Source of the DNA: Corynebacterium coyleae
GTDB lineage: Bacteria > Actinomycetota > Actinomycetes > Mycobacteriales > Mycobacteriaceae
Assembly: GCF_030408635.1 (NCBI RefSeq)
Contig: NZ_CP047198.1
Span: 2,232,001-2,296,000, forward strand
Reading direction: 5' to 3'
Length of the DNA: 64,000 nucleotides
How positions within the stretch are numbered: position 1 is the first letter of the stretch; each line of letters begins with the position of its first letter. Position numbers and translations under genes: made by a program. The notes under the pieces are model-generated. The model did no database searches. It was not told the DNA's origin and saw nothing but the letters and a program-made list of their open reading frames with translations. This document shows, in pieces, positions 37,340-45,353 of this stretch.

Positions 37340-37969
37340 ATGAGCACCCCTTACGGCAACTTCCGCATCGGCGACCAAGAGCGCATGGACGCCATGGACA
37401 TCCTCGGCCGCGCGCTCGGCGAAGGCCGGTTGGACATGGCCGAGTTTGACAACCGGTGCCAAGCCGTCGCCGAGGCCCAAACGCAGCAGGACCTGCAGCC
37501 GATTTTGGGGGATTTGCCGACGGGCCGGGGCGGTGGGGTCGTCGATAAGCAAGTGTCCGACGATGCGGTCCTGTACAGCCAAGCCGAAATCATGCAGGCA
37601 CGCCGCTCCGGGCGCCGCACCCGCGCCGGCGTGTTCTGGCTCGGCACCATCGGCTCCATCGGCCTGGTGAGCATCTTCGGAGCCGCGGGATCAACTGCGC
37701 TGTCCGGCCTGTCGCTACTGATCATCCCCACCCTGTTCATCCTGCTCTACGTAATGAAGGTTGGGCCCGACTCCTGGTACACCCCCAGCCTGCGCCAACT
37801 CGAACAACAGCGCCGCCAAGAAATCAAACGCCGACAACTCGAAATCGAAGCCGCCCAGGTCCACCAGCAGGCCCTCATGCGCGCACAACGCAAAGACCAA
37901 ATCAACCAAATGACCAACGACGCGCTCAACATCGCGCAAGACACCGTCAATCGCTTCCGCCGGAAGTAG
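37340..37969 (+). CDS. DUF1707 membrane protein
   Basis: 209 residues. The N-terminal DUF1707 domain (RIGDQERMDAMDILGRALGEG, LDMAEFDNRCQAVAEA) occurs in actinobacterial membrane proteins. Two spans follow (FWLGTIGSIGLVSIFGA, LSGLSLLIIPTLFILLYVM), then a ~75-residue basic coiled-coil tail (QLEQQRRQEIKRRQLEIEAA). The domain-to-membrane linker GGGVVDKQVSDD is encoded by a full iterated-motif copy (37533-37552). Function unknown. Confidence 0.8.
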   Translation: MSTPYGNFRIGDQERMDAMDILGRALGEGRLDMAEFDNRCQAVAEAQTQQDLQPILGDLPTGRGGGVVDKQVSDDAVLYSQAEIMQARRSGRRTRAGVFWLGTIGSIGLVSIFGAAGSTALSGLSLLIIPTLFILLYVMKVGPDSWYTPSLRQLEQQRRQEIKRRQLEIEAAQVHQQALMRAQRKDQINQMTNDALNIAQDTVNRFRRK

Positions 37970-37991
37970 ACCCGGCCTACAGTGGTAACCC

Positions 37992-39233
37992 ATGAGCGAG
38001 CCACTGAAACCGCACCGCCATTTCGACCAGGCGGAAAAACTCAAGAACGTCTTCTACGACATCCGCGGCCCCGTCACCGCCACCGCCGAGCAGATGGAAC
38101 GTGACGGGCACACCATTTTGAAACTCAACACCGGCAACCCCGCCGTGTTCGGTTTCGAGGCGCCCGACGTGATCATGCGCGACATGATCGCCAACCTGCC
38201 CACCTCCCAGGGCTACACCACCTCCAAAGGCATCACCTCCGCCCGCCGCGCAGTGGTCACCCGCTACGAAATGATCGAAGACTTCCCGCACTTCGACATC
38301 GACGACGTCTACCTCGGCAACGGCGTGTCCGAACTGATCAGCATGGTCACCCAAGCCCTGCTCAACGACGGCGACGAAATCCTCATCCCCGCCCCCGACT
38401 ACCCGCTGTGGACCGCCGCCTCCACGCTCGCCGGCGGCAACGTCGTCCACTACCGTTGCGACGAAGAGGACAACTGGAACCCGTCCCTGGAAGACATTCG
38501 GGAAAAGGTTACGCCGCGCACCAAAGCGATCGTGGTCATCAACCCCAACAACCCCACCGGCGCCGTCTACTCCCGCGAGATCCTAGAAGGCATCGCCGAC
38601 ATCGCCCGCGAGCACGAGCTCATGGTCCTTGCCGACGAAATCTACGACCGCGTACTTTACGACGACGCCAAGCACATCTCCATGGCCGAAGTCGCCCCCG
38701 ACCTCCTCTGCATCACCTTCAACGGCCTGTCCAAGGCCTACCGGGTGTGCGGCTACCGCGCCGGCTGGATGGTCGTGACCGGGCCTCGTCGTCGAGCCAA
38801 GGGGTTCATCGAAGGGCTTGATCTATTGTCGGGTACCCGTCTGTGCGCCAACGTGCCCGGCCAACACGCCATCCAGGTCGCTCTTGGAGGCCGCCAGTCC
38901 ATCTACGAACTCACCGGTGCCGGCGGCCGCCTGCGCAAACAGCGCGACGTCGCCGTCCGCAAACTGCGCGAAATCCCCGGCGTTTCCGTCGTCGAACCCA
39001 AGGGTGCGTTGTACTGCTTCCCCAAAATCGACGCCGAAATGTACAACATCCACGACGACGAACGATTCATGCTCGACCTCCTCAAATCCGAGAAGATCCT
39101 CATGGTCCAAGGCACCGGCTTCAACTACCCCACCCCCGACCACTTCCGCGTGGTCACCCTGCCGTGGGCGTCCCAGTTGGAAAACGCCATCGAGCGACTG
39201 GGCAACTTCCTGGCGGACTACCACCAGCACTAG
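37992..39233 (+). CDS. alaT: Alanine aminotransferase (AlaT/AlaA type)
   Basis: A 413-residue class-I PLP aminotransferase. The N-terminal KLKNVFYDIRGPVTATAEQM and LNTGNPAVFGFEAP are diagnostic of AlaA/AlaT. The PLP-binding Lys is in FNGLSKAYRVCGYRAGWM (about residue 245), with NPNNPTGAVY and ADEIYDRVLY supplying Asn and Asp/Tyr contacts. It interconverts pyruvate + glutamate and alanine + 2-oxoglutarate. Monocistronic; repeat-rich intergenic DNA follows. Confidence 0.92.
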   Translation: MSEPLKPHRHFDQAEKLKNVFYDIRGPVTATAEQMERDGHTILKLNTGNPAVFGFEAPDVIMRDMIANLPTSQGYTTSKGITSARRAVVTRYEMIEDFPHFDIDDVYLGNGVSELISMVTQALLNDGDEILIPAPDYPLWTAASTLAGGNVVHYRCDEEDNWNPSLEDIREKVTPRTKAIVVINPNNPTGAVYSREILEGIADIAREHELMVLADEIYDRVLYDDAKHISMAEVAPDLLCITFNGLSKAYRVCGYRAGWMVVTGPRRRAKGFIEGLDLLSGTRLCANVPGQHAIQVALGGRQSIYELTGAGGRLRKQRDVAVRKLREIPGVSVVEPKGALYCFPKIDAEMYNIHDDERFMLDLLKSEKILMVQGTGFNYPTPDHFRVVTLPWASQLENAIERLGNFLADYHQH

Positions 39234-39280
39234 GGGTTGTTGGCGGTTGGCGGTTGGGCGCCGCTTTCCGAAAATAGTTC

Positions 39281-39545
39281 CCGGCCGGGGAACTATTTGG
39301 GGGCTTCGACCCTTTCTCGCCGGCATTCCCCCAGGTCGGCACGCCGTTGAGACAAAATAGTTCCCGGTTTCGCCCTGAGGCCGGGAACTATTTTGCACGC
39401 CCGCCGGCTACGGGCGTTAAGGCGCGTTTCCTGACAGATTCCACAAAATCTGTCAGGGTCAATTTCTGACCAGGCGCGATGCCGGTCGCTGACAGATTCC
39501 GCCGCAATCTGTCAGCCGCGAGGGGTTGTGAGTGGCCGACACCTA
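39281..39545. repeat. Left direct repeat flanking the ABC-F gene (two double-palindrome elements)
   Basis: It begins AAAATAGTTCCCGG/CCGGGGAACTATTT, then a core with CCCCAGGTCGGCA (reverse of ACCTGGGG), then AAATAGTTCCCGG/CCGGGAACTATTTTGC. Next comes CTGACAGATT-N6-AATCTGTCAG, a TTTCTGACCAGG core, and CTGACAGATT-N7-AATCTGTCAG, ending at GCCGCGAGGGGTTGT. All of this recurs in the same order at 41229-41500. The A- and T-flanked palindromes could also act as two-way terminators. Nothing else is seen between alaT and the ABC-F promoter. Confidence 0.85.
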
Positions 39546-39571
39546 CCCCGACTTACAGCAGCACAAACCCC

Positions 39572-39600
39572 TTGACCCCAAACGGACGCTGCCATAGTAT
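39572..39600 (+). promoter_or_regulatory. Promoter of the ABC-F gene
   Basis: TTGACC (39572-39577) and TAGTAT (39595-39600) are separated by 17 bp, a near-consensus vegetative promoter. Transcription would start near 39607, 29 nt before the leader peptide start. Confidence 0.75.
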
Positions 39601-39635
39601 CGACGAGGAATTGTCCCCGAAGGAAGGAGTAGGCC

Positions 39636-39662
39636 GTGCTCATGTTCCGTGTTTCCGCCTAA
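39636..39662 (+). CDS. Leader peptide upstream of the ABC-F gene
   Basis: An eight-codon frame, GTG CTC ATG TTC CGT GTT TCC GCC TAA (MLMFRVSA), sits behind AAGGAAGGAG. CGTGTT (39648-39653) and AACACG (39661-39666) form a hairpin over its last codons, 15-20 nt before the ABC-F start. Antibiotic-responsive ABC-F genes (msr, vml types) often use such leaders for ribosome-stalling control. Inference from architecture. Confidence 0.55.
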   Translation: MLMFRVSA

Positions 39663-39680
39663 CACGAAACAGAAAGTTGA

Positions 39681-41210
39681 ATGAGCATGCCTATTACCCT
39701 AAATAACGTCTCCCTCGAGTGGCCTAACGGAACCTCCTGCTTCTCGGACTTGAATGCCATATTTTCAAGTCACCTAACCGGCCTGATCGGCGATAACGGT
39801 TCCGGAAAAACGACTCTGATCAGGGTCATTCTCGGCGAGCTACAGCCAAGCACGGGTTCGGTCGAACGCCCGTCGAAAGTCGCTTACCTACCTCAGGATC
39901 TTGGACTGCAACCGGACACTACGGTTTCGGACGTCTTTGGGGTTACCGAAATCATCGAGGCAATCAACGCCGTCGAAGGTGGCCAGTTCAATCCCGAATT
40001 GTTCGAGCTCATTGGTGACCGGTGGGATGCTGCTGAAGAGACTCAGGCTGTGCTGTCCGCTCACGGCCTCCCGCTCAACTTGGACAGGCCGCTGTCCACC
40101 ATGTCCGGTGGAGAGGCTGTTCGTGTTGCACTAGCTGCGCTCATGGCAGACAACCCCGATTTCATCGTGATGGACGAGCCAACAAACAACCTCGATGCGG
40201 AAGCAAAAGCCCAGCTGATCCGTTCTCTTTCCAAATCCAATGTTCCTGCAATTGTGGTGAGCCACGATCGCGACTTGTTGGATTCCGTGGACGAAATTGC
40301 AGAACTTCACGACGGGAAGCTACGTCTTTTCCCCGGCAACTACTCCGCCTACCGCGAAACTCTGGCCAGCGAACAGGACGCAGCGATGCGGGAGGTGCGG
40401 GACAAGAAGGCGGTTCACAGTAGGCAGGTTCGGGAGCGTGAGGCGATGCAAACTCGCATTGCCCGGGACGCTCGTCGCGGAAAGAAGTTCGCGGCTAACA
40501 AACGCAAACCTGGCATGGCGATGGGGCTGGACAAGGATCGGTCGGAGAAGACTGCTGCTCGGCGTGGTGCGGCTCATGCCGAGTCTGTGGAGTCGTCTCT
40601 CGCTGCGTATCGTCACGCACAAGACAAGGTTCGCGACGATCAACATGTGTTCATTGAGCTTCCCGGTACGGCGCTTCCGAACGGAACCCGTGTTATGGAA
40701 ATCCCAGGGCTCACTGTTGTGGGCCCCGAGCGTGTCCGGATCACTGGGCCGAACGGCAGCGGAAAGACGACCCTGCTCAACTCTGTTGCAGACGGTAGCG
40801 CGGGGTATGTGATTGGGAATGTGGGATACCTCCGACAGCGCATTGTTCTCGACCCCAATCAGTCAGTTTTGGAGTTGGTCTCGGAGGCCAACGCTTCTGC
40901 TGATCCGCAGTATATTCGGGACCAACTCGCGCAACTGTTGTTTCAGAATGAGACTGTGCACGCGCCTATTGGAACGCTTTCGGGTGGTGAGCGTTTCCGC
41001 GTTGAGTTTGCCCGTGTTCTTCTTTCGTCGCCTGCTCCGCAGCTATTGCTTCTCGACGAGCCCACCAACAACATCGATATCTCAACCGTGAACTGGCTTG
41101 TCTCCGCTCTTGAGAGTTATGCAGGTGCGGTTCTTCTCGTCAGCCACGACGAAGACTTCTGTGAGCGTATGAACCTTGACAGGGAAGTTTCCATCGATGA
41201 TCTGACCTGA
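39681..41210 (+). CDS. ABC-F ribosome-protection-type ATPase
   Basis: A 509-residue protein with two ATPase domains and no membrane part. First: GDNGSGKTT, LSTMSGGEAVRVAL, DFIVMDEPTNNLD; second: GPNGSGKTT, GTLSGGERFRVEF, LLLLDEPTNNID. The linker (about residues 225-320, charged, RIARDARRGKKFAANKRK) is where ABC-F proteins reach the peptidyl-transferase site. Codon use is clearly less GC-rich than in alaT. ABC-F proteins of this layout give resistance to ribosome-targeting antibiotics or act in translation; specificity is not readable. Confidence 0.88.
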   Translation: MSMPITLNNVSLEWPNGTSCFSDLNAIFSSHLTGLIGDNGSGKTTLIRVILGELQPSTGSVERPSKVAYLPQDLGLQPDTTVSDVFGVTEIIEAINAVEGGQFNPELFELIGDRWDAAEETQAVLSAHGLPLNLDRPLSTMSGGEAVRVALAALMADNPDFIVMDEPTNNLDAEAKAQLIRSLSKSNVPAIVVSHDRDLLDSVDEIAELHDGKLRLFPGNYSAYRETLASEQDAAMREVRDKKAVHSRQVREREAMQTRIARDARRGKKFAANKRKPGMAMGLDKDRSEKTAARRGAAHAESVESSLAAYRHAQDKVRDDQHVFIELPGTALPNGTRVMEIPGLTVVGPERVRITGPNGSGKTTLLNSVADGSAGYVIGNVGYLRQRIVLDPNQSVLELVSEANASADPQYIRDQLAQLLFQNETVHAPIGTLSGGERFRVEFARVLLSSPAPQLLLLDEPTNNIDISTVNWLVSALESYAGAVLLVSHDEDFCERMNLDREVSIDDLT

Positions 41211-41228
41211 TGGCCCCTGCAGCCCCCG

Positions 41229-41500
41229 CAAAATAGTTCCCGGCCGGGGAACTTTTTGGGCGTTTGCACCCCACCGCGGCGGTGTTTCCCCAGGTCGGCA
41301 TCCCGGCGGGGTAAGAAAGTTCCCGGTTTCGCACTGAACCCGGGAACTATTTTGCACGCCCGCCTGCTACGGGCGTTGAGGCCCCGTCCCTGACAGATTC
41401 CACAAAATCTGTCAGGGTCGATTTCTGACCAGGCATGATGCCGGTCACTGACACATTCCGCCGTACTTTGTCAGCCGCGAGGGGTTGTTAACGGCAGACA
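41229..41500. repeat. Right direct repeat flanking the ABC-F gene
   Basis: Same order of parts as 39281-39545: AAAATAGTTCCCGG/CCGGGGAACTTTTTGG, core CCCCAGGTCGGCA, AAGTTCCCGG/CCGGGAACTATTTTGCACG, then CTGACAGATT/AATCTGTCAG, TTTCTGACCAGGC, and a degraded last palindrome (CTGACACATT/ACTTTGTCAG). Identity is high but not complete, so the duplication is not very recent, or both copies were acquired from different sources. Confidence 0.85.
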
Positions 41501-41509
41501 GCAACCCAA

Positions 41510-43057
41510 CTACACCGGGCGGAAGGTATCCGGCGAGGCGGCTTTCCAGTCGGCGGCCCAGGACGAGGGGGCGTCGTCAAGCAGTTGGCCTGGGCGCAGC
41601 CATTCGTAGATGGAGGCGTAGGAGCGGGACTCGGTTGGGGAGATGTTGCGGCGCAGCATGTCGGGGCGCAACTCAGACGGGTCGGTGACTCCCATGGAGG
41701 CCATGAGGCGCACGGCGGTGTTGACGGTGGTCTTGTGGTAGTTGTACACCGCCTGGGACTTGTCCTTGACCACAACGGCGCGGTTGCGGCGCGGGTCTTG
41801 GGTGGCCACGCCGGTGGGGCATTCGCCGGTGTGGCAGCGTTGTGCCTGGATGCAGCCGACGGCCATCATCATGGCGCGGGCGGAGTTGGTGTAGTCGGCG
41901 CCTTGGATCATGCGCATGACGATGTCGGAGCCGCCGGCGACTTTGCCGGATGCGCCGAGTTTGATTTGGTCGCGCAGGCCGGTGCCGACGAGTGCGTTGT
42001 GCACGGTCATCAGGCCGTGGGTCAGTGGCATGCCCATGTGGTCTTCGAAGTCGATGGGGGCGGCACCGGTGCCGCCTTCGGATCCGTCGACGACGATGAA
42101 GTCGGGTGCGGTGCCGACCTCGCGGATGGCCTTGCAAATGGCAAGTACTTCTCGACGACTCGACACACACAACTTGAACCCTGCCGGTTTACCGCCGGAC
42201 AGTTCGCGCATCTTCGCGATGAACTCGATCAACTCGACAGGGGTGCTGAACACGCGGTGGGCTGCGGGGCTGATGCAGTCCTTGCCCATGGGCACGTCGC
42301 GGATTTCGGAGACTTCCTTGGTGATCTTGTCGGCTGGCAGCACGCCACCGATGCCTGGCTTGGCGCCCTGGCTGACTTTCAGTTCGACCATCTTGACCTG
42401 GTCGTCGGCGGCGCGGTCGCGGAACTTAGCGGGGTCGAAATCGCCGTCGTGGGTGCGGGCGCCGAAGTAGCCGGTACCCATTTGCCAGACGAGGTCGCCG
42501 CCGAATTCCTTGTGGTACGGGGAGACGCCGCCTTCGCCGGTGTTGTGGGCGAAGCCGCCCATGGCTGCGCCTTTGTTCAGTGCGCGCACGGCGTTTTTGG
42601 ACAGGGAGCCGAAGCTCATGGAGGACACGTTCAGCATGGAGATGGAGTACGGCTGCGTGCAGTCCTTGCCGCCGATGAGGGTGCGGGGCGGTTCGGAGGG
42701 TTCGTCGACAGGCGAAAGAGTGTGTACGAGGTGTTCGTGGTTGGTGGCGTAGACGTCTTGGACGGTGCCGAAGGACGTTTCGCTTTGCATGCCCTTTGCG
42801 CGTTCGTAAATTGCGTTTCGCTGGTCGCGGTTGAAGGGGCGGCCGTCCCAGTCGCGCTCGATGAAGTATTGGCGCAGTTCGGGGCCGATATCGGTGAGCA
42901 GGGTGCGCATGTGCCCGAGTACGGGGTAGTTGCGCAGGACCGGGTTTTTGGTCTGAGTGAGGTCGTGGATGGCCACGCCGCCCAACGCCGCTGCGACGCT
43001 GCCGAGGGCGACCTTGGCAAAGTTTCCTGACTTGTCCTTAGGCATGCGCCCTATCAT
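41510..43057 (-). CDS. FMN-binding glutamate-synthase-family protein
   Basis: A 515-residue protein matching the GltS central FMN/glutamate-synthase domain without the N-terminal amidotransferase. Features: SMLNVSSMSFGSLSKNAVRALNKGA, GEGGVSPYHKEFGGDLVWQMGTGYFG, VDGSEGGTGAAPIDFEDHMG and RCHTGECPTGVATQDP with the Cys residues of the 3Fe-4S cluster region. A hydrophobic N-terminal stretch (KVALGSVAAALGGVAIHDL) may be an anchor. Start at 43057 or 43045 (MPKDKSG). The electron donor and exact reaction are unknown for these stand-alone proteins. Confidence 0.88.
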   Translation of the reverse strand: MIGRMPKDKSGNFAKVALGSVAAALGGVAIHDLTQTKNPVLRNYPVLGHMRTLLTDIGPELRQYFIERDWDGRPFNRDQRNAIYERAKGMQSETSFGTVQDVYATNHEHLVHTLSPVDEPSEPPRTLIGGKDCTQPYSISMLNVSSMSFGSLSKNAVRALNKGAAMGGFAHNTGEGGVSPYHKEFGGDLVWQMGTGYFGARTHDGDFDPAKFRDRAADDQVKMVELKVSQGAKPGIGGVLPADKITKEVSEIRDVPMGKDCISPAAHRVFSTPVELIEFIAKMRELSGGKPAGFKLCVSSRREVLAICKAIREVGTAPDFIVVDGSEGGTGAAPIDFEDHMGMPLTHGLMTVHNALVGTGLRDQIKLGASGKVAGGSDIVMRMIQGADYTNSARAMMMAVGCIQAQRCHTGECPTGVATQDPRRNRAVVVKDKSQAVYNYHKTTVNTAVRLMASMGVTDPSELRPDMLRRNISPTESRSYASIYEWLRPGQLLDDAPSSWAADWKAASPDTFRPV

Positions 43058-43101
43058 GCCTTAATGTTTTGTTGTTGTTGACAGGCACGCGGTTTCGTCG
43101 A

Positions 43102-44439
43102 CTAGAGGGTGCGTCCGAGCGCCCGCATTTCCCATCCGGCGTTGCACCATTGTTGCACGTCCAGGACGTTTCGGGCGTCGATAAGCAATTGCTTTTCGAC
43201 GACCCCAGCAACCCTCTCCGGATCCATCTCCCTAAACTGCCCCCATTCGGTGGCGAGGATGGTCAGCTCCGCGCCGCGCAGCGCCTCTTCGAGCGTGTCG
43301 GCATAATCGAGGGTTGGGAAGACCTTGCGGGCGTTGTCCATCGCCTGCGGGTCGAAGACGGTGACGTTCGCGCCGGCCAGGGAGAGTTGGCCCGCCACGG
43401 CGAGTGCCGGCGAATCGCGTACGTCATCGGAGTTTGGTTTGAACGCTGCACCGAGAACGGTGATGTTACGACCGATGAGACTGCCGAGCTCCACTCGTGC
43501 CAAATCGATTACGCGCTGTCGGCGGCGCATGTTGATGGCGTCAACCTCACGGAGGAAAGTCAGGGCCTGATCTGCTCCCACCTCGCCGGCGCGCGCCATG
43601 AACGCGCGAATATCTTTCGGCAAACAACCACCACCGAAGCCGAGGCCGGCGCCGAGGAATTTGCGGCCGATGCGGTCGTCGTAACCAATCGCGTCTGCGA
43701 GTTGGGTCACGTCCGCGCCGACGATCTCGCAGACCTCGCTCACCGCGTTGATAAACGAGATCTTCGTGGCCAAAAACGCGTTCGCCGACACCTTCACCAA
43801 CTCCGCCGTCTGCAGGTCGGTGACGATAAACGGGGTGCCGTTGGCCAGCGGCGTCGCGTACACCTCGCGGGCGATTTCCTCCGCGTGGGAGTTCTCGCTG
43901 CGGTGTCCTAATACGATCCGGTCCGGCTCGATGGTGTCCTTGACGGCGTATCCCTCGCGCAGGAACTCCGGGTTCCAGGCGATCTCCACGGTCGCGCCTC
44001 GGCCGGCGCGACGAGTCAGATCGTCGGCGCGTTCCTGCAGCGCGGCGGCCGTGCCGACCGGGACCGTGGACTTGCCCAGGATGACGTGGTGGCCGTGCAG
44101 TTTGGGCACGAGGTCGTCGATAACCGCCTCGACAAAGCGCGTATCCGCCGCATACGACCCGCGCTGCTGCGGCGTGCCCACCCCGATGAAGTGCACGTTG
44201 GCGAAGTTGGCGGCCTCGTCGTATTTCGTCGTAAAGCTGAGGCGACCTGCGTCGATGTTGCGCTCCAGCACCTCCGGCAAACCCGGCTCGTAGAACGGCA
44301 CCTTGGAGTTCTTCAGCGCCTCGATCTTGTGCTCATCCACGTCGACGCCGAGCACCTCGTGGCCCAACTCCGCCATGCACGCCGCATGCGTCGCGCCAAG
44401 ATAACCAGTGCCGATCACAGTCAGTCGCATGGTGGCCAT
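43102..44439 (-). CDS. ugd: UDP-glucose 6-dehydrogenase
   Basis: A 445-residue protein (or 442 from ATG 44430, MRLTVIGTGYLG). The NAD-binding Rossmann motif is VIGTGYLGATHAACMAELGHEV; the catalytic Cys is in GLGFGGGCLPKDIRAF (about residue 258); Lys in LGAAFKPNSDDVRDSP is typical. It makes UDP-glucuronate for envelope polysaccharides. The C-terminal region is encoded by an inverted pair of the iterated motif (43175-43206), giving VEKQLLIDARNVLD. Confidence 0.92.
   Translation of the reverse strand: MATMRLTVIGTGYLGATHAACMAELGHEVLGVDVDEHKIEALKNSKVPFYEPGLPEVLERNIDAGRLSFTTKYDEAANFANVHFIGVGTPQQRGSYAADTRFVEAVIDDLVPKLHGHHVILGKSTVPVGTAAALQERADDLTRRAGRGATVEIAWNPEFLREGYAVKDTIEPDRIVLGHRSENSHAEEIAREVYATPLANGTPFIVTDLQTAELVKVSANAFLATKISFINAVSEVCEIVGADVTQLADAIGYDDRIGRKFLGAGLGFGGGCLPKDIRAFMARAGEVGADQALTFLREVDAINMRRRQRVIDLARVELGSLIGRNITVLGAAFKPNSDDVRDSPALAVAGQLSLAGANVTVFDPQAMDNARKVFPTLDYADTLEEALRGAELTILATEWGQFREMDPERVAGVVEKQLLIDARNVLDVQQWCNAGWEMRALGRTL
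43175..43206. repeat. Abutting inverted copies of the iterated motif in ugd
   Basis: GCGTCGATAAGCAA (43175-43188) is followed directly by TTGCTTTTCGACGACCCC (43189-43206), two facing copies with no spacer inside the 3' part of ugd. Each half matches the genome motif. Confidence 0.8.
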
Positions 44440-44486
44440 TATGCCGTGGCGGTGTTGGCACTGCAGGGCGACGCGGTGGCGGGGTT

Positions 44487-44616
44487 GATCGTCTAGTTCC
44501 CTCGGCAGGCTGCTAGACGATTCGCACCGTATTGCAAACCATCTTCAACATGACCTGGGGAAACGCAGACAAGGCGGGCGGATCGTCTAGCAGTTCGGAC
44601 CGTCTAGCTAGACGAT
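44487..44616. repeat. Double-palindrome intergenic element, GATCGTCTAG arms (second copy)
   Basis: GATCGTCTAG...CTAGACGATTCGC, then CAACATGACCTGGGGAAAC, then GATCGTCTAG...CTAGCTAGACGAT. Spacing of arms and core equals that at 14059-14195 (31 nt from the inner arm to ACCTGGGG, 20 nt from there to the next arm). It occupies the ugd-dcd gap; no gene seen in it. Confidence 0.8.
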
Positions 44617-44628
44617 GCACCACCAGCC

Positions 44629-45192
44629 CTACTGAAAGTTCAGATACGCCTTCGACGGTGTCGGGCCGCGCTGGCCCTGGTACTTCGAGCCGAGCGCACC
44701 CGAGCCGTACGGAGTGTCAGCCGGGGAGGTCATCTTGAACAGCGCGAGCTGGCCGACCTTCATGCCAGGCCACAGCGTGATCGGCAGGTTGGCCACGTTA
44801 GACAGTTCCAGCGTGATGTGTCCGGAGAAGCCCGGGTCGATGAAGCCCGCGGTGGAGTGGGTCAGCAGACCCAGGCGGCCCAGCGAGGACTTGCCCTCGA
44901 GGCGACCGGCCAGGTCCGCGGGCAGCGTGAAGCATTCCAGCGTGGAGGCGAGGACGAACTCGCCGGGGTGGAGGACGAACGCGTCGTCGTCGGAAACCTC
45001 GACGAGCGTTGTCAGGTCCGGCATTTCCAGCTTCGGATCGATATGCGTGTACTTCGAGTTATTAAAGACTCGGAAGAACCTATCCAGGCGCACGTCAACC
45101 GAACTCGGTTGGACCATCGACGGATCGAACGGGTCAATGCCAAGGTGGCCGGAGTCAATGGATTCGCGAATGTCGTGATCTGAAAGCAGCAC
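44629..45192 (-). CDS. dcd: dCTP deaminase (probably bifunctional, dUMP-forming)
   Basis: A 187-residue trimeric dUTPase-fold enzyme. Motifs: [45 protein letters not shown] with the catalytic Glu region, and the C-terminal [17 protein letters not shown] nucleotide lid. Mycobacterial homologues with this sequence both deaminate dCTP and hydrolyse the dUTP formed, giving dUMP for thymidylate synthesis. Start ATG 45192. Confidence 0.93.
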   Translation of the reverse strand: MLLSDHDIRESIDSGHLGIDPFDPSMVQPSSVDVRLDRFFRVFNNSKYTHIDPKLEMPDLTTLVEVSDDDAFVLHPGEFVLASTLECFTLPADLAGRLEGKSSLGRLGLLTHSTAGFIDPGFSGHITLELSNVANLPITLWPGMKVGQLALFKMTSPADTPYGSGALGSKYQGQRGPTPSKAYLNFQ

Positions 45193-45253
45193 GACACAGA
45201 GTGTACTTCCCGTTTTTGGGCCTCGACTAAGCGGTGCTAAAGTCGTGAAAGCT

Positions 45254-45327
45254 GCCGGCGTAGTTTAGTGGTAGAACATCAGCTTCCCAAGCTGAGAGTG
45301 CGGGTTCGATTCCCGTCGCCGGCTCCA
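45254..45327 (+). tRNA. tRNA-Gly(CCC)
   Basis: Full cloverleaf: acceptor GCCGGCG/CGCCGGC, D arm TAGTTTAGTGGTAGAAC, anticodon stem TCAGC/GCTGA with loop TTCCCAA (anticodon CCC), T arm GCGGG-TTCGATT-CCCGT, discriminator T and an encoded CCA at 45325-45327. It reads GGG codons. The RhuM gene starts 27 bp downstream, a usual place for integrated DNA, but no second copy of the tRNA 3' end was found downstream in the window. Confidence 0.96.
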
Positions 45328-45353
45328 AGGCACTGGTTATTTTTGGGGGCGAA

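Noticed and set aside
39281-39545. Palindromic repeats with spacers as a mini CRISPR array
   Set aside because: Only two repeat units per element, cores are conserved instead of being unique spacers, and no cas genes are present.
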